Made by a program: the position numbers and the translations under genes. The notes beneath the pieces were generated by a model that saw nothing but the letters and a program-made list of their open reading frames with translations, had not been told where the DNA came from and made no database searches. A stretch of DNA of 64,000 nucleotides, from positions 1 through 64,000 of the forward strand of contig CAIUMH010000134.1 in the NCBI GenBank assembly GCA_903900235.1, read 5' to 3'. Below are positions 44,837-54,338 of this stretch, piece by piece (within the stretch, counting starts at the first letter, position 1; each line of letters opens with the position of its first letter). The DNA is from an uncultured Actinomycetes bacterium (lineage in GTDB: Bacteria > Actinomycetota > Acidimicrobiia > Acidimicrobiales > RAAP-2).

Positions 44837-46924
44837 GTGCGACCCAGCCCGCCCGCGCTAATCGAGCCACCGGTCGGCCAGCGCCATCGAGAGCCACCGG
44901 TCTCCACCATCCCGGCCCTCGACGGGGTTCGAGCTCTCGGCATCATGCTCGTCCTGCTCTTCCACGGTGGCCTGTCGTCGATGGGCGGTGGCTTCTTCGG
45001 CGTCGACGTGTTCTTCGTCCTGTCCGGCTTCTTGATCACCGGGCTCCTCCTCGCCGAGTACCGCCGACAGCGGACCATCGAGCTGCTGCGGTTCTGGGGC
45101 CACCGGATCCGTCGCCTGGTCCCCGCCCTCTTGGCCCTGTTGGCCGCCCTCTGCTGCTATGCCGTCTTCCTTGCCCCCCCCGACACGGTCGGCCAGCTGC
45201 GCAGCGATGCCTTCGCCACCATGCTCTACGGCAACAACTGGCACCTGATCAGCCAAGGCCAGGGCTACTTCGCCGGCCTCGCCCTCCCGCGACCCCTCCT
45301 GCACACCTGGTCGCTCTCGATCGAGGAGCAGTTCTATGTGATCTGGCCGCTGCTGGTCCTCGGGATCCTGCGGCTGACTCGATCACGCGGCGTACTGCTC
45401 GCGGTGGCGCTCGCCGGGGCCACCGCCAGCGCCGTGGAGATGTCCTGGCTCTTCGATGGAGGCAAGGGTCTCGACCGGGTGTACTACGGGACCGACACCC
45501 GGGCCCAGGCCGTCCTGATCGGCGCCGCCCTGGCCATCGTCCTCGCCCGGCCTCTGCGGTCGAAGCGGACCTCGGGAGCCGACTCGTCCACCCATCTGCT
45601 TCGCACTCTCGAGCTCGGACCGGCCAGCCGAGCAGGACTCGGGCTCACCGGCGCCGCGGCCCTCGCCGGAATCCTCGTTCTGGTCATCTCCACCGACGCG
45701 GCGACGACATGGGTCTTCCACGGCGGCTTCGCCGTCATCTCGGTCCTGACCGCCCTGCTCATCGCCTCGGTCGGCCTCGTCCCCCAAAGCCCGGTCGCCC
45801 GGCTCCTCTCGTTGCGGCCAGTCCGCTACGTCGGCGCCATCTCCTATGGCCTCTACCTCTGGCACTGGCCACTCTTCGTGGTCCTCGACCACGACCGCAC
45901 CGGCCTGAGTGGTTTCTGGCTCCTCATCCTGCGCCTGGCCGTCACCGGAGCCGTCGCTGCCCTCTCCTTCCACCTTCTCGAAATGCCCATCCGGCGAGGC
46001 GCCCTTCGAGGGTGGCGCGGATGGGTCGCCGCCCCCCTCGGAATCAGTGCAGTTGCCATCGCCATCGCCCTCGTGACAGCGGGAGCCGCACCGGGCATCT
46101 CCTCCTATGCCACCATCAAGCCCTCGATGGCAAAGGGGCCCATCAGGTACGTTGACCAAGGGATTGGGCCCAATGTCCCGGTCGTCGCCGCCGGGACAGA
46201 CGGGCCCGTGCGGATGCTGCTGCTTGGCAGCTCGGAGGCCACCTTCCTCGCCTTCGGCCTCGGGCCGATCTCGGCGGCCCACGGCGTGTCCTTCTCCGGT
46301 GACGGTGTCATGGGCTGCGGATTCATCCATGCACCCACCGTGCTGCACGGCTCCCTTGAACACGGGCTGGCCGGCAGCCGCGGGGCGCTGGCAAACCTGG
46401 TGCCCTGCTCCACCCAAGAGCAGCGCTGGACCGCCGACCTCGCCGCCTTCAATCCTGATGTCGTGGTCGTCGCCAACGGGGCCTACGAGGTCCGCGACCA
46501 CCGGATCGACGGCCGATGGACCCACGTCGGCGACCCGACCTTCGACACCCTGCTCACCCGGACCATCTCGAACGATGTCCGCCTGCTGTCGTCCCGGGGC
46601 GCCAAGGTGATCCTGCTCACCGCTCCCTACTACCGCCAGGTCGAGGCACCCGACGGTTCAGGCTGGCCCGAAGATGAGACGGTTCGGGTCGATCGCTACA
46701 ACCAGATCCTCCGGCACGTTGCCGCCCAGCACCCGGGCCAGGCCATGATCCTCGACCTCCACCGGCGGCTCGATCCCCACGGCCGGTTCACCCCGGTCAT
46801 CGGTGGGATCCAAGCTCGGATGTCCGACGGGATCCACCTGACTCCCGCTGGAGCGAAGCTTGTGGCCCCGTGGATCCTCGATGCCGCACGCCGCGCCGGG
46901 TTGACTGCTCGCCAGCAGGGCTGA
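44837..46924 (+). CDS. Acyltransferase 3-SGNH fusion (OafA/YrhL-like)
   Basis: This 695-residue, two-part O-acetyltransferase has about eleven helices in the N-terminal half with ALDGVRALGIMLVLLFHGG, FFGVDVFFVLSGFLIT, TWSLSIEEQFYVIWPL and SYGLYLWHWPLF. The extracytoplasmic SGNH domain follows, with block I LLLGSSEATFL and block V DGIHLTPAG carrying the Asp/His pair. Such fusions pass an acetyl group through the membrane and attach it to surface polymers. The track opens at 44249; GTG 44837 follows TACGAT (44825-44830) by six bases. Substrate unknown, probably the local glycan. Confidence 0.9.
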   Translation: MRPSPPALIEPPVGQRHREPPVSTIPALDGVRALGIMLVLLFHGGLSSMGGGFFGVDVFFVLSGFLITGLLLAEYRRQRTIELLRFWGHRIRRLVPALLALLAALCCYAVFLAPPDTVGQLRSDAFATMLYGNNWHLISQGQGYFAGLALPRPLLHTWSLSIEEQFYVIWPLLVLGILRLTRSRGVLLAVALAGATASAVEMSWLFDGGKGLDRVYYGTDTRAQAVLIGAALAIVLARPLRSKRTSGADSSTHLLRTLELGPASRAGLGLTGAAALAGILVLVISTDAATTWVFHGGFAVISVLTALLIASVGLVPQSPVARLLSLRPVRYVGAISYGLYLWHWPLFVVLDHDRTGLSGFWLLILRLAVTGAVAALSFHLLEMPIRRGALRGWRGWVAAPLGISAVAIAIALVTAGAAPGISSYATIKPSMAKGPIRYVDQGIGPNVPVVAAGTDGPVRMLLLGSSEATFLAFGLGPISAAHGVSFSGDGVMGCGFIHAPTVLHGSLEHGLAGSRGALANLVPCSTQEQRWTADLAAFNPDVVVVANGAYEVRDHRIDGRWTHVGDPTFDTLLTRTISNDVRLLSSRGAKVILLTAPYYRQVEAPDGSGWPEDETVRVDRYNQILRHVAAQHPGQAMILDLHRRLDPHGRFTPVIGGIQARMSDGIHLTPAGAKLVAPWILDAARRAGLTARQQG

Positions 46925-46977
46925 GACCGCACCTGCGGCGACAGACCGCTGCGAAGCGTCGCTGCTACATTTCACCC

Positions 46978-49095
46978 ATGGCAGAGACCTTGGCCGAGCC
47001 AGTCGACGCTCTCGACGACGTCTCCCACGATGAGCTCGGAGCCTCCGGACGACTTCTGTTCCGCCAGTGGGCGGTCGTCGGGACACTCTGCGTCCTGCCG
47101 GTCTACGCCTATGTCCTGTTCGCTCTCTTCAGCGGTGCGGCCTATATCAACCGGGCCGTCGGACCGAGCGGGGTCTACACGTACCAGGCCAGCTCGATGC
47201 TCCACGGCCACCTGTGGATGCGGCCCAGCAACCTTGGAATCGAGGGCTTCGTCCATGACGGCCGCAGCTACACCTACTTCGGGATCTTCCCGTCGCTGCT
47301 ACGCCTGCCCTTCGTCGCCATCTTCGGCACCCACGGCAACGCCAACTACACCGCTGGCTCGATGTTCTTGGCCTGGACGGCCACGGCGATCTTCACCGCC
47401 CTGCTGATCTGGCGTCTCCGGCTCATGACCCGAGGCCACGCCGCACTGCACCGACTCGAGGCCGCCAGTTACGGTGTCCTGCTGGCCAGCATCCTCGGTG
47501 GCTCGGTGATCGTCTTTTTGGCCTCGAGCCCTTGGGTCTACAACGAAGACTTCGCCTGGTCCATCGCCCTGAGCATCGGGGTGTTCTGGAGCTTGCTTGG
47601 GGTGATCGACAGCCCGACTTGGGGCCGCATCGCCGGCAGCGGAGCGCTCATCTTGGCCGCGAGCCTCAACCGACTCACCGCCGGCTGGGCCTGTGTGATC
47701 GCCGCCCTCGCCATCGGGGCCTGGTTCTGGTTGTCGAAGCGCCACACCGGAAATCGACAGTGGGTGCTGCCGGTGGTGGCCATCGGCATGATTCCGCTGA
47801 TCGTCAGCTGTGCCATCAACTACGCCAAGTTCGGCCTCCCCTTCGGACTCCCCATGGCTGACCAGGTCTGGGCGCAGGTCAACGCCCACCGCCGGGACTT
47901 CCTCGCCGCCAACGGCGGAAAGGCCTTCAGCTTCTCCTTCCTGCCGTCCACCCTCAATGCCTATCTGAACCCACTGAACCTCAGTGTGAGCGGGGTCTGG
48001 CCCTATGTGCAACCGCCCTCCACGCTGCCGAGGATCATCGGGTCGGCCACCTTCGACCAGACCTATCCGACCGCCAGCATCCCCGCCACCATGCCGCTGC
48101 TCACCGGCCTCGGGATCTGGGGGCTCGTGTGCACCCTGCGGCCACGGCCTCACGGTCGGATCGCCGAGGTCCGTTTCGTGCTCATCCCCGCCGTGATCGG
48201 CTGCGCCGGGGTGCTGCTGTGGGGCTACATCGCCAATCGCTACATGGCCGACTTCATGCCCCTGATCATCGTGGCGGCGAGCGTTGGTCTGATCGACATC
48301 GCCCGGCGGTTCGAGGGCCGTAGCCGTGCCGTTCGCCGCCGGTCCTTCGCCGTGCTGGTCGTGCTCGGCGTCCTCGGCGTGGGGGTCAACGCGGCGGTGT
48401 CCACTACGCCCTCCTCCTCGTGGTCGAAGGGCCAGCTGGTCAACCTGCTGTCGTATCAGCGCATCTTTTCGCCGGGAGCGCTGCGCAGCACGCTGACCGT
48501 CACCAACCACCTCCCCACCTGGGCTCCAGCCGGGCGCCTTTTCGCCACCCCCACCTGCTCGGGTCTCTACCGATCCAACGGCGAGAACTTCGCCGACGTC
48601 CCTGGCCAGCAAGCCGAACACCTCACCATGAGCCCGGTGATCCAAGGTCCGCAGTACGTCCATGATCTGTGGATTTCCATTTCGGTGCCCATCTCGCAGC
48701 TCCACGGCGACACCACCATCTTCCGCATGGGGCCCACCCGAATCGTCATGCGCCCGTTCGACCGCTGGGCCGTCGGCTTCTTCGTCGTCAACCCCGGTCG
48801 GCCCGACATCACGTGGCCCGTGGCCGGAGGGGGATGGTTCCCTCTGGTGCCCGAGCGTCGCTATGCCATGCAGATCGTCGCCGACCCGAACCTCGGCTCG
48901 ATCAAAGTCTTGTGGTACAACAAGCGATTCAAGGACCTCGGCATCCCGATGATCGACCATCTCATCACCACCAAGGCGCCTCAGCACGTCGTGGCGACCC
49001 CCCCGGCCGATCGAGCGACCGCCAAGGTGGTGGTCACCCCCACCGGACGGGTGCTGCCCCCCTACCCACTCTGCCGAGACCTGACCGGTCGCTGA
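46978..49095 (+). CDS. Large polytopic membrane protein, YTYFG family, copy 1
   Basis: This 705-residue protein has an N-terminal loop with SSMLHGHLWMRPSNLGIEGF and YTYFGIFPSLLRLPF, about ten helices, and an extracytoplasmic C-terminal domain with PTWAPAGRLF, CSGLYRSNGENF and a terminal LCRDL cysteine. The layout resembles GT-C-type transferases with an acidic first loop, but the family is not one I can name. A close paralog starts at 51203. ATG 46978 follows TACATT (46966-46971) by six bases. It is convergent with a GT-C-like gene across a hairpin that covers both stop codons. Confidence 0.78.
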   Translation: MAETLAEPVDALDDVSHDELGASGRLLFRQWAVVGTLCVLPVYAYVLFALFSGAAYINRAVGPSGVYTYQASSMLHGHLWMRPSNLGIEGFVHDGRSYTYFGIFPSLLRLPFVAIFGTHGNANYTAGSMFLAWTATAIFTALLIWRLRLMTRGHAALHRLEAASYGVLLASILGGSVIVFLASSPWVYNEDFAWSIALSIGVFWSLLGVIDSPTWGRIAGSGALILAASLNRLTAGWACVIAALAIGAWFWLSKRHTGNRQWVLPVVAIGMIPLIVSCAINYAKFGLPFGLPMADQVWAQVNAHRRDFLAANGGKAFSFSFLPSTLNAYLNPLNLSVSGVWPYVQPPSTLPRIIGSATFDQTYPTASIPATMPLLTGLGIWGLVCTLRPRPHGRIAEVRFVLIPAVIGCAGVLLWGYIANRYMADFMPLIIVAASVGLIDIARRFEGRSRAVRRRSFAVLVVLGVLGVGVNAAVSTTPSSSWSKGQLVNLLSYQRIFSPGALRSTLTVTNHLPTWAPAGRLFATPTCSGLYRSNGENFADVPGQQAEHLTMSPVIQGPQYVHDLWISISVPISQLHGDTTIFRMGPTRIVMRPFDRWAVGFFVVNPGRPDITWPVAGGGWFPLVPERRYAMQIVADPNLGSIKVLWYNKRFKDLGIPMIDHLITTKAPQHVVATPPADRATAKVVVTPTGRVLPPYPLCRDLTGR

Positions 49096-49110
49096 GGAAG
49101 ATTCCTCAGC
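49091..49110. terminator. Palindromic hairpin between convergent genes
   Basis: GCTGAGGAA, then GA, then TTCCTCAGC forms 9-bp perfect arms. It includes the stop codons of both flanking genes and has no U tract, like many actinobacterial terminators. It would work for both strands. Confidence 0.55.
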
Positions 49111-50767
49111 CCGCAGTGGTGTCGAGCAGAGCCATGTCCCCAACTCGGCCCACATAGCCGGGAGTCGAGGGCGAACTCGGCGTCCAGGTCTCGAGGACGA
49201 ACGAGGCGTCCTCGTGGCCCGAGGCCTGGTAGCCCGGACCGAATTGAGCTCGCCAGACCTTGTTGACCTTCGGCGAGAAGCCCTGCCGATCGAGCTCGTT
49301 CACCAACCCGATGAAACGCTCGACGTCGAGCAGCTTGGTCGATGCCGAGCCCGCACCGGCATCGCCGACGGCGACCACCTCTCCGGGTTGAAGGTGCGCC
49401 GCCACGAGGGCGGCGAGTCGTCCCACCTGCGGGTCCGAGACCGACGAGGTGGCCGGAATCGACAGGACCGCCGCCACGAAGGCCAGCGAGCCGGCCACCG
49501 TAAGCGCGGCCAGACCACACCGCAGCGGCCCGAGCCACCGAGGTGACCGCCACGATGCCGGAACTCCGAGGAGCAGGACTGCCACCACCGCCGCCAGCGG
49601 CACCACCACGGCCCACACCACGAGATAGCCGAAGATGAATCCCACGATCCGGCTGAAGGACTCGAGGAGGCCGAGGAGGCTGAGCAGCGAGACGAGGCCG
49701 AGGCCCGCCGCGAACCTGCGGTGCTGCCGCAGACCGACGACCACCGCCATGGCGGCGGCACCCACCGCCACGATCAAGACGGCGATCCCCAGCTCTGCAT
49801 GGGGAGGCTGGTTGCCCAGCAGGCGGGCCATCACTTGGGATGGGCCCACCAGCGTCGAGGCGGCCACGTCGACGAGCGCCCACCAGGCCGCGGAGAGCGG
49901 CTGCCCGCCGGCGTGGCTCGAAAAGTAGCGGATCAACTGGGTCATGTTCCCTGGATGACCGGTGAGCTGCTCGATCACTGGCGGGATCCACATCAGCACC
50001 AACAGCACCGTGCCCGCGCCCGCCAGCGACCGGGTCCGCCAGGTCGTCGGCCTCCGAGTGCCTCGCCCCATCACAAGCGAGACGATGCCTCCGATGCCGG
50101 CCACACCGACCAAACCGACGGCCAGCGGCCCTGACGAGATATTGGCCTGCAGGATCAGCGACCCCACCAACGCTGCTCCCATGACGCTGAGCCTCGATCC
50201 GTCGAGCGATGCCGCGCTCAGCAGGAGCAGGAGAAACAACGGCAGGATCACCACCATTGGGTTCCACGGGCTGACGAGGGCGCCGAGCGGACCCTCCGAA
50301 TAGGTCATGGCGCCCGGACCATGGGCGCACAGCATGATGCCGAGCCAGCACAGCACGATGGACACGAGAATCGTGCGGGTCGGCGTGGTCCGGCGGCGCA
50401 CCACCCACAGGGCAGCCAGGGCCGACAAGCCGCTCAGCAGCACAGCCCCGGCAAACAATGAGGAGGGTCGGTCACCAAGGATCCGGTAGACGAGGGACTG
50501 GGCGTAGAAGTAGGCCGGGCCCGGATGGTTCCAACCATCGTGGTCAAAGACACCGAGCTGCTGGCGCAGGGTCATCGCCCGACGGACGTGGAGGTCGATC
50601 AGGGCCAGATCATCAGGAAGCGTGATGGTCGGTCCGGCCGTGACCATCGTCCGGACCAGTGCCACGAGGTATGGGACGGCGACGGCGAGGAAGGCGACCG
50701 GGGTGAGCCACCGGCCGACCTTCGCGCCGGACCGACGATGGTGCTGCGCCCTGGCCTGCTGGTCCAC
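49106..50767 (-). CDS. GT-C-like membrane glycosyltransferase
   Basis: This 553-residue membrane protein has about twelve helices. The first loop reads LPDDLALIDLHVR, then WNHPGPAYFYAQSL. The acidic residues followed by an HPGP motif are typical of uncharacterised GT-C proteins. A C-terminal soluble part (about 420-553) includes VVAVGDAGAGSAS. The track opens at 50797; GTG 50767 follows TACCAT (50774-50779) by six bases. It faces away from the 50848 gene across a roughly 80-bp divergent region. Donor and acceptor are unknown. Confidence 0.78.
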   Translation of the reverse strand: MDQQARAQHHRRSGAKVGRWLTPVAFLAVAVPYLVALVRTMVTAGPTITLPDDLALIDLHVRRAMTLRQQLGVFDHDGWNHPGPAYFYAQSLVYRILGDRPSSLFAGAVLLSGLSALAALWVVRRRTTPTRTILVSIVLCWLGIMLCAHGPGAMTYSEGPLGALVSPWNPMVVILPLFLLLLLSAASLDGSRLSVMGAALVGSLILQANISSGPLAVGLVGVAGIGGIVSLVMGRGTRRPTTWRTRSLAGAGTVLLVLMWIPPVIEQLTGHPGNMTQLIRYFSSHAGGQPLSAAWWALVDVAASTLVGPSQVMARLLGNQPPHAELGIAVLIVAVGAAAMAVVVGLRQHRRFAAGLGLVSLLSLLGLLESFSRIVGFIFGYLVVWAVVVPLAAVVAVLLLGVPASWRSPRWLGPLRCGLAALTVAGSLAFVAAVLSIPATSSVSDPQVGRLAALVAAHLQPGEVVAVGDAGAGSASTKLLDVERFIGLVNELDRQGFSPKVNKVWRAQFGPGYQASGHEDASFVLETWTPSSPSTPGYVGRVGDMALLDTTAG

Positions 50768-50847
50768 GGGCTCATGGTAGGTCGCGCCGGGCGGCAAAGG
50801 GCCGTGGGTAAGCCCCAGTTGCGAAGGTGAGGGCTAGATTCCGTTCG

Positions 50848-51210
50848 ATGACCCGGGTCGAGCAGTCGAGCAGCATCACGGAGGTCGGGCGCTCGAGCAT
50901 CGCGCCAGATCAGGGTCGGTTCACCCTCGCCCTGCTCGTCGGAGCCGCCGCAGCAGCGGTGACATTCATCTGGGTCCTGTTCGACCTCTGGTCGGGGAGC
51001 CTCTCGCTGACCCGGGTGGCCACCAGCGCTGCGGTCGTCGCCGTGACCTGGCGTGGCGCCCACCCCGGCGACTCCCCGATGGCCATGATCGGTCACCTCC
51101 ACCTGGGCTCGGGCCCGGCGGTCGTGCGCCCCTTCGGTGGCCCCGTCGCCGTCCGGGCAACCGGTGGCGGATCGGACATGGCCCTTTGTCAGTTGCGGGT
51201 CCATGGCTGA
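50848..51210 (+). CDS. Truncated paralog of the YTYFG-family protein, overlapping the intact copy
   Basis: This 120-codon frame follows TAGATT (50835-50840) by seven bases, a leaderless start. After a hydrophobic helix it reads VLFDLWSGSLSLTR, close to ALLDLFSGSVSLTR in the gene immediately downstream. Later it has MAMIGHLHLGSG, echoing QAMIHGHLWVRPGS, but the stretch between is changed and the C-terminal 550 residues are absent. The TGA overlaps the next gene by eight bases. The next gene has no promoter of its own visible, so this remnant may survive because it carries the promoter and delivers ribosomes. It may also be a small membrane protein. Confidence 0.55.
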   Translation: MTRVEQSSSITEVGRSSIAPDQGRFTLALLVGAAAAAVTFIWVLFDLWSGSLSLTRVATSAAVVAVTWRGAHPGDSPMAMIGHLHLGSGPAVVRPFGGPVAVRATGGGSDMALCQLRVHG

Positions 51211-53296
51211 GGTGCCCGTCGCGGCGAGCCGTGCCGACCACCGACGTCCCGCCCTCGCGGCGCGGCGCGCCACCTGGGTGGCCACTGCGGTGGGGACCGC
51301 GTTGGCCGCGCCCTTCTACCTGTGGGCGCTGCTCGACCTCTTCAGCGGCTCGGTGTCGCTGACTCGCTCGGAGTCGCCGTCGAGCACCTACACCCTCCAG
51401 GCCCAGGCCATGATCCACGGCCACCTCTGGGTCCGGCCCGGGAGCCTCGGCATCGAGGGCTTCGTGGTCCACGGTCACACCTACAGCTACTTCGGCATCC
51501 TCCCGTCCCTGCTGCGGATCCCCATCCTGCTCGTCGCCCCGGACATCACGCTCACCGCCTTCACGGCCCCGATGATGATCGCCGCCTGGCTATTGCTCGC
51601 CGCCTCCCTCGCCCCGCTGGTCCTCGGCGTGCGCTCCCTGCTCCGCCGCGGGACCACCATGGGTCGTGCCGAGCAGCTCGGCATCGTCGCCCTGAGCGTG
51701 GCCATCCTCTCGGGCTCGGTGCTCGTCAACCTCGCCTCCAACCCCGCCGTCTACTCCGAGGACCTCGCCTGGTCCGTGGCCCTGTCCTCGTGGTCCATGG
51801 TCGCCCTCCTGGCAGTGTCCACCCGACCGAGCCTCCTTCGGGCCGGCGGCGTACTGATCGCTGTCGGTGCACTGGTGCTGACCCGGCCGACCACCGGGTG
51901 GGCGGCGGTCATCGCCGCGGTCCTCGTGGGGATCCGGCTCCTCGTCACGCATCGCGACCAGACCGGTCGCCGGGTGGGTGCGGCGGTGATCGGTGCCGGC
52001 CTGGCATCGTTCCTGGCCAGCGTGGTGATCATGGAGCTCAAGTTCGGCACGGTGTTCTCCCTGCCCATGACCCGGCAGGTCTGGGTGGCCGCCAACCCCG
52101 CCCACCGGGCGTTCCTCGTCGCCCACGGGGGCAGTGAGATGGGGCTGTCCTTCCTGCCGACGACCCTCGCCGCCTACCTCAACCCCCTCGGCCTCAGTGT
52201 CAGCGGCATCTTCCCCTTCGTCACCCTGCCCACCTCGCCGCCCGCCGCGCTGGCCGGGGCGCACCTCGACCAGACCCTGCTGACCGCCGGCCTGCCGCCG
52301 TCGATGCCCCTGCTGTTCCTCCTCAGCCTCGTGGGAATCGCCACGGCCGTCGCCCGGCGGACCCGGCGGTCGCTGGCCCCTGCGTGGCCCCTGCTGGTCG
52401 CCGGTGCCGCCGCCACGGTGGGCGTCTTGCTGCGCGGCTTCCTCTGCACTCGCTACCTCGCCGACTTTCTCCCGCTGCTGATCGTGAGCGGCACCATCGG
52501 CGCACTGGTCGTACTGCGTCGCCTCGACCGATCGAGCACCCGGGCTCGTCGGGTTGGGGTGGTGGCCATGGTCGTCCTGGCCGCGGCCAGCGTGGCGATC
52601 AACTGCGGCATCGCCGCCGCCCCCACCGAGCACTGGACCCAGGCTCAGGTGGTGAAGCTGGTCACCCTCCAGCGGGACCGCTCACTCGGCTCGCTGTCAG
52701 CGGCCGTCCATCAAGCCACGAGCCTCCCAACCTGGGCCCCGCTGGGCAGCCTCTATGACGTCGACCACTGCTCCGGCCTCTACGTGTCGAACGGCAACGA
52801 CTACTCCTCCATCCCCGCCGAGCAGCTCCAGCACGCCACCTTCCTGCCGGTCGAACAGGGCCCGGGGATCGTCTCGGAGATCACCGTGACGCTCCACGGT
52901 GCTCCCCGCAGCGTCCTGGCCACCGACGTGCCCCTCTTCGCCTTCGGTCGGGCCCGCCTGGTCCTGCGGCACGTGGCCGGACCGATCGTCACCCTCGCCC
53001 TGCTCGACGCGGGGCACCCGGACCTCATCTGGCCCTCGACCACAGGTGGCTATGCCCCGCTGATGGCGGGGCACCGCTACGGCATCCGCGTGATGGCCGA
53101 TCCCCACCTCGGTTCGCTGCGGGTCTGGTGGCAGGGCACCGCGCTGGGCTCGGATGGCAAGCAGGTGATCGCCCGACCGGTGGCCGGCTCGGGTCCCGGG
53201 ATCGTGCTCACCCACGGCAGTCATGACGGCGGGGTGACCGTCGCCGGCCACCTCGTCCGCTCCTCCACGGCCCTGTGCCGCAGCCTCTCGCGCTGA
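51203..53296 (+). CDS. Large polytopic membrane protein, YTYFG family, copy 2
   Basis: This 697-residue paralog of the 46978 protein shares QAMIHGHLWVRPGSLGIEGF, YSYFGILPSLLRIPI, YLNPLGLSVSGIFPFV, CSGLYVSNGNDY and a C-terminal LCRSLS. It has about ten helices, then an extracytoplasmic domain. ATG 51203 is preferred over the track start at 51137, since the latter lies within the truncated paralog and adds nonconserved sequence. No -10 or ribosome site is evident at 51203, so expression probably depends on the upstream overlapping frame. A role in glycan or glycolipid assembly is inferred from location. Confidence 0.78.
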   Translation: MAEVPVAASRADHRRPALAARRATWVATAVGTALAAPFYLWALLDLFSGSVSLTRSESPSSTYTLQAQAMIHGHLWVRPGSLGIEGFVVHGHTYSYFGILPSLLRIPILLVAPDITLTAFTAPMMIAAWLLLAASLAPLVLGVRSLLRRGTTMGRAEQLGIVALSVAILSGSVLVNLASNPAVYSEDLAWSVALSSWSMVALLAVSTRPSLLRAGGVLIAVGALVLTRPTTGWAAVIAAVLVGIRLLVTHRDQTGRRVGAAVIGAGLASFLASVVIMELKFGTVFSLPMTRQVWVAANPAHRAFLVAHGGSEMGLSFLPTTLAAYLNPLGLSVSGIFPFVTLPTSPPAALAGAHLDQTLLTAGLPPSMPLLFLLSLVGIATAVARRTRRSLAPAWPLLVAGAAATVGVLLRGFLCTRYLADFLPLLIVSGTIGALVVLRRLDRSSTRARRVGVVAMVVLAAASVAINCGIAAAPTEHWTQAQVVKLVTLQRDRSLGSLSAAVHQATSLPTWAPLGSLYDVDHCSGLYVSNGNDYSSIPAEQLQHATFLPVEQGPGIVSEITVTLHGAPRSVLATDVPLFAFGRARLVLRHVAGPIVTLALLDAGHPDLIWPSTTGGYAPLMAGHRYGIRVMADPHLGSLRVWWQGTALGSDGKQVIARPVAGSGPGIVLTHGSHDGGVTVAGHLVRSSTALCRSLSR

Positions 53297-53339
53297 GCCC
53301 GCTGGTCGCTGGCGACACCGGGGCGGTACGGTCAGAGGC

Positions 53340-54338
53340 GTGATCGACCTCCACATGCACTCGAAGAAGTCCGACGGCAGCGACCGGCCTAGCCAGATGG
53401 CCCGCTACGCCCAGGCCGTCGGCCTCACCGCCGTGGCCCTGACCGACCACGACACCACCGAGGGCAATGCCCGCTTCCGCTCCGCCCTCGATGACCTCAA
53501 CGCCGAGCGCGGCACCTCCATCGACTTCATCCCCGGCTGCGAGATCTCCTGCAAGCACGAGGCGACCGGGACGAGCACCCACGTGCTGTGCTACTTCGTC
53601 GGCGACGACCCGCACTCGCCGGTCCAGTCCATGCTGGCCGAGCTTCGCGACGACCGCGACAACCGCAATGTCAAGCTGATCAGGCTCCTCCAGGAGCTCG
53701 GCTACACCAAGATCAAGAAGCGTCGGGTGGCCGAGATCGCCAACAAGCCGCTCGGCGAGGCCGGTCGGCCACACTTCGCCGAGGCGTTCCTCGAGGCCTA
53801 CCCGCCCGGGTGCGACGCCCCCGAGGTCGCCTTCCCCGACCTGCCGACGAGCTTCGCCACCATGCAGGAGGTCTTCGACGGCGTCCTCGACGCCTCCGCC
53901 CGGGGCTACATCGCGAAGGCCAACATCACCCCGGCGGCAGCCACGCTGGCGGCGACGGCATCGAACGCCGTGACCGTGCTCGCCCACCCGATCCTGACCT
54001 TCTGCAAAGCCCCCAAGGACGGGTCGTCCCTGACCCTGGCCGACAAGCATGACATCCTCGAGCCGATCTTCGCCGAGATGGCCGCGGCGGGAGTCTCCGG
54101 CGCCGAGGCCCACTACTCACGTAACTCCCCCGAAGAGACCGCCCTGCTGCTCGACCTCTGCCGCACCCATGGCCTCGTGGCTACGGGCGGCTCGGACTAT
54201 CACGGCGAGAAGAAGAAGGACCTCGAGATCGGGATCGGGATGCGCTTCTCGCGCGGCACCGACCGGGAGCTCAAGGTTCCCGACACGGCCATCGCCGAGC
54301 TGCGCTCTCGCCGGGTCGAGCCCGACGCTCCCTGCTGA
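53340..54338 (+). CDS. PHP-domain phosphoesterase (RNase AM/YciV-like)
   Basis: This 332-residue metal-dependent phosphoesterase has PHP motifs DLHMHSKKSDGS, ALTDHDTTEG, GCEISC, VLAHPI and GGSDYHGEKK, which bind three metal ions. Relatives include the 3',5'-nucleoside bisphosphatase/5'-3' exonuclease YciV (RNase AM), but an insert of about 100 residues in the middle is longer than in that enzyme. GTG 53340 follows TACGGT (53327-53332) by seven bases. The stop lies exactly next to the purL stop on the other strand, with no bases between. Confidence 0.85.
   Translation: MIDLHMHSKKSDGSDRPSQMARYAQAVGLTAVALTDHDTTEGNARFRSALDDLNAERGTSIDFIPGCEISCKHEATGTSTHVLCYFVGDDPHSPVQSMLAELRDDRDNRNVKLIRLLQELGYTKIKKRRVAEIANKPLGEAGRPHFAEAFLEAYPPGCDAPEVAFPDLPTSFATMQEVFDGVLDASARGYIAKANITPAAATLAATASNAVTVLAHPILTFCKAPKDGSSLTLADKHDILEPIFAEMAAAGVSGAEAHYSRNSPEETALLLDLCRTHGLVATGGSDYHGEKKKDLEIGIGMRFSRGTDRELKVPDTAIAELRSRRVEPDAPC

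Noticed and set aside
45383-46525. 380-aa minus-strand ORF
   Set aside because: It is antisense to the acyltransferase-SGNH gene and shows no recognisable domain.
47299-49155. 618-aa minus-strand ORF
   Set aside because: It is the antisense shadow of the 46978 membrane gene, with His/Asp/Gly-rich low-complexity translation and no family motifs.
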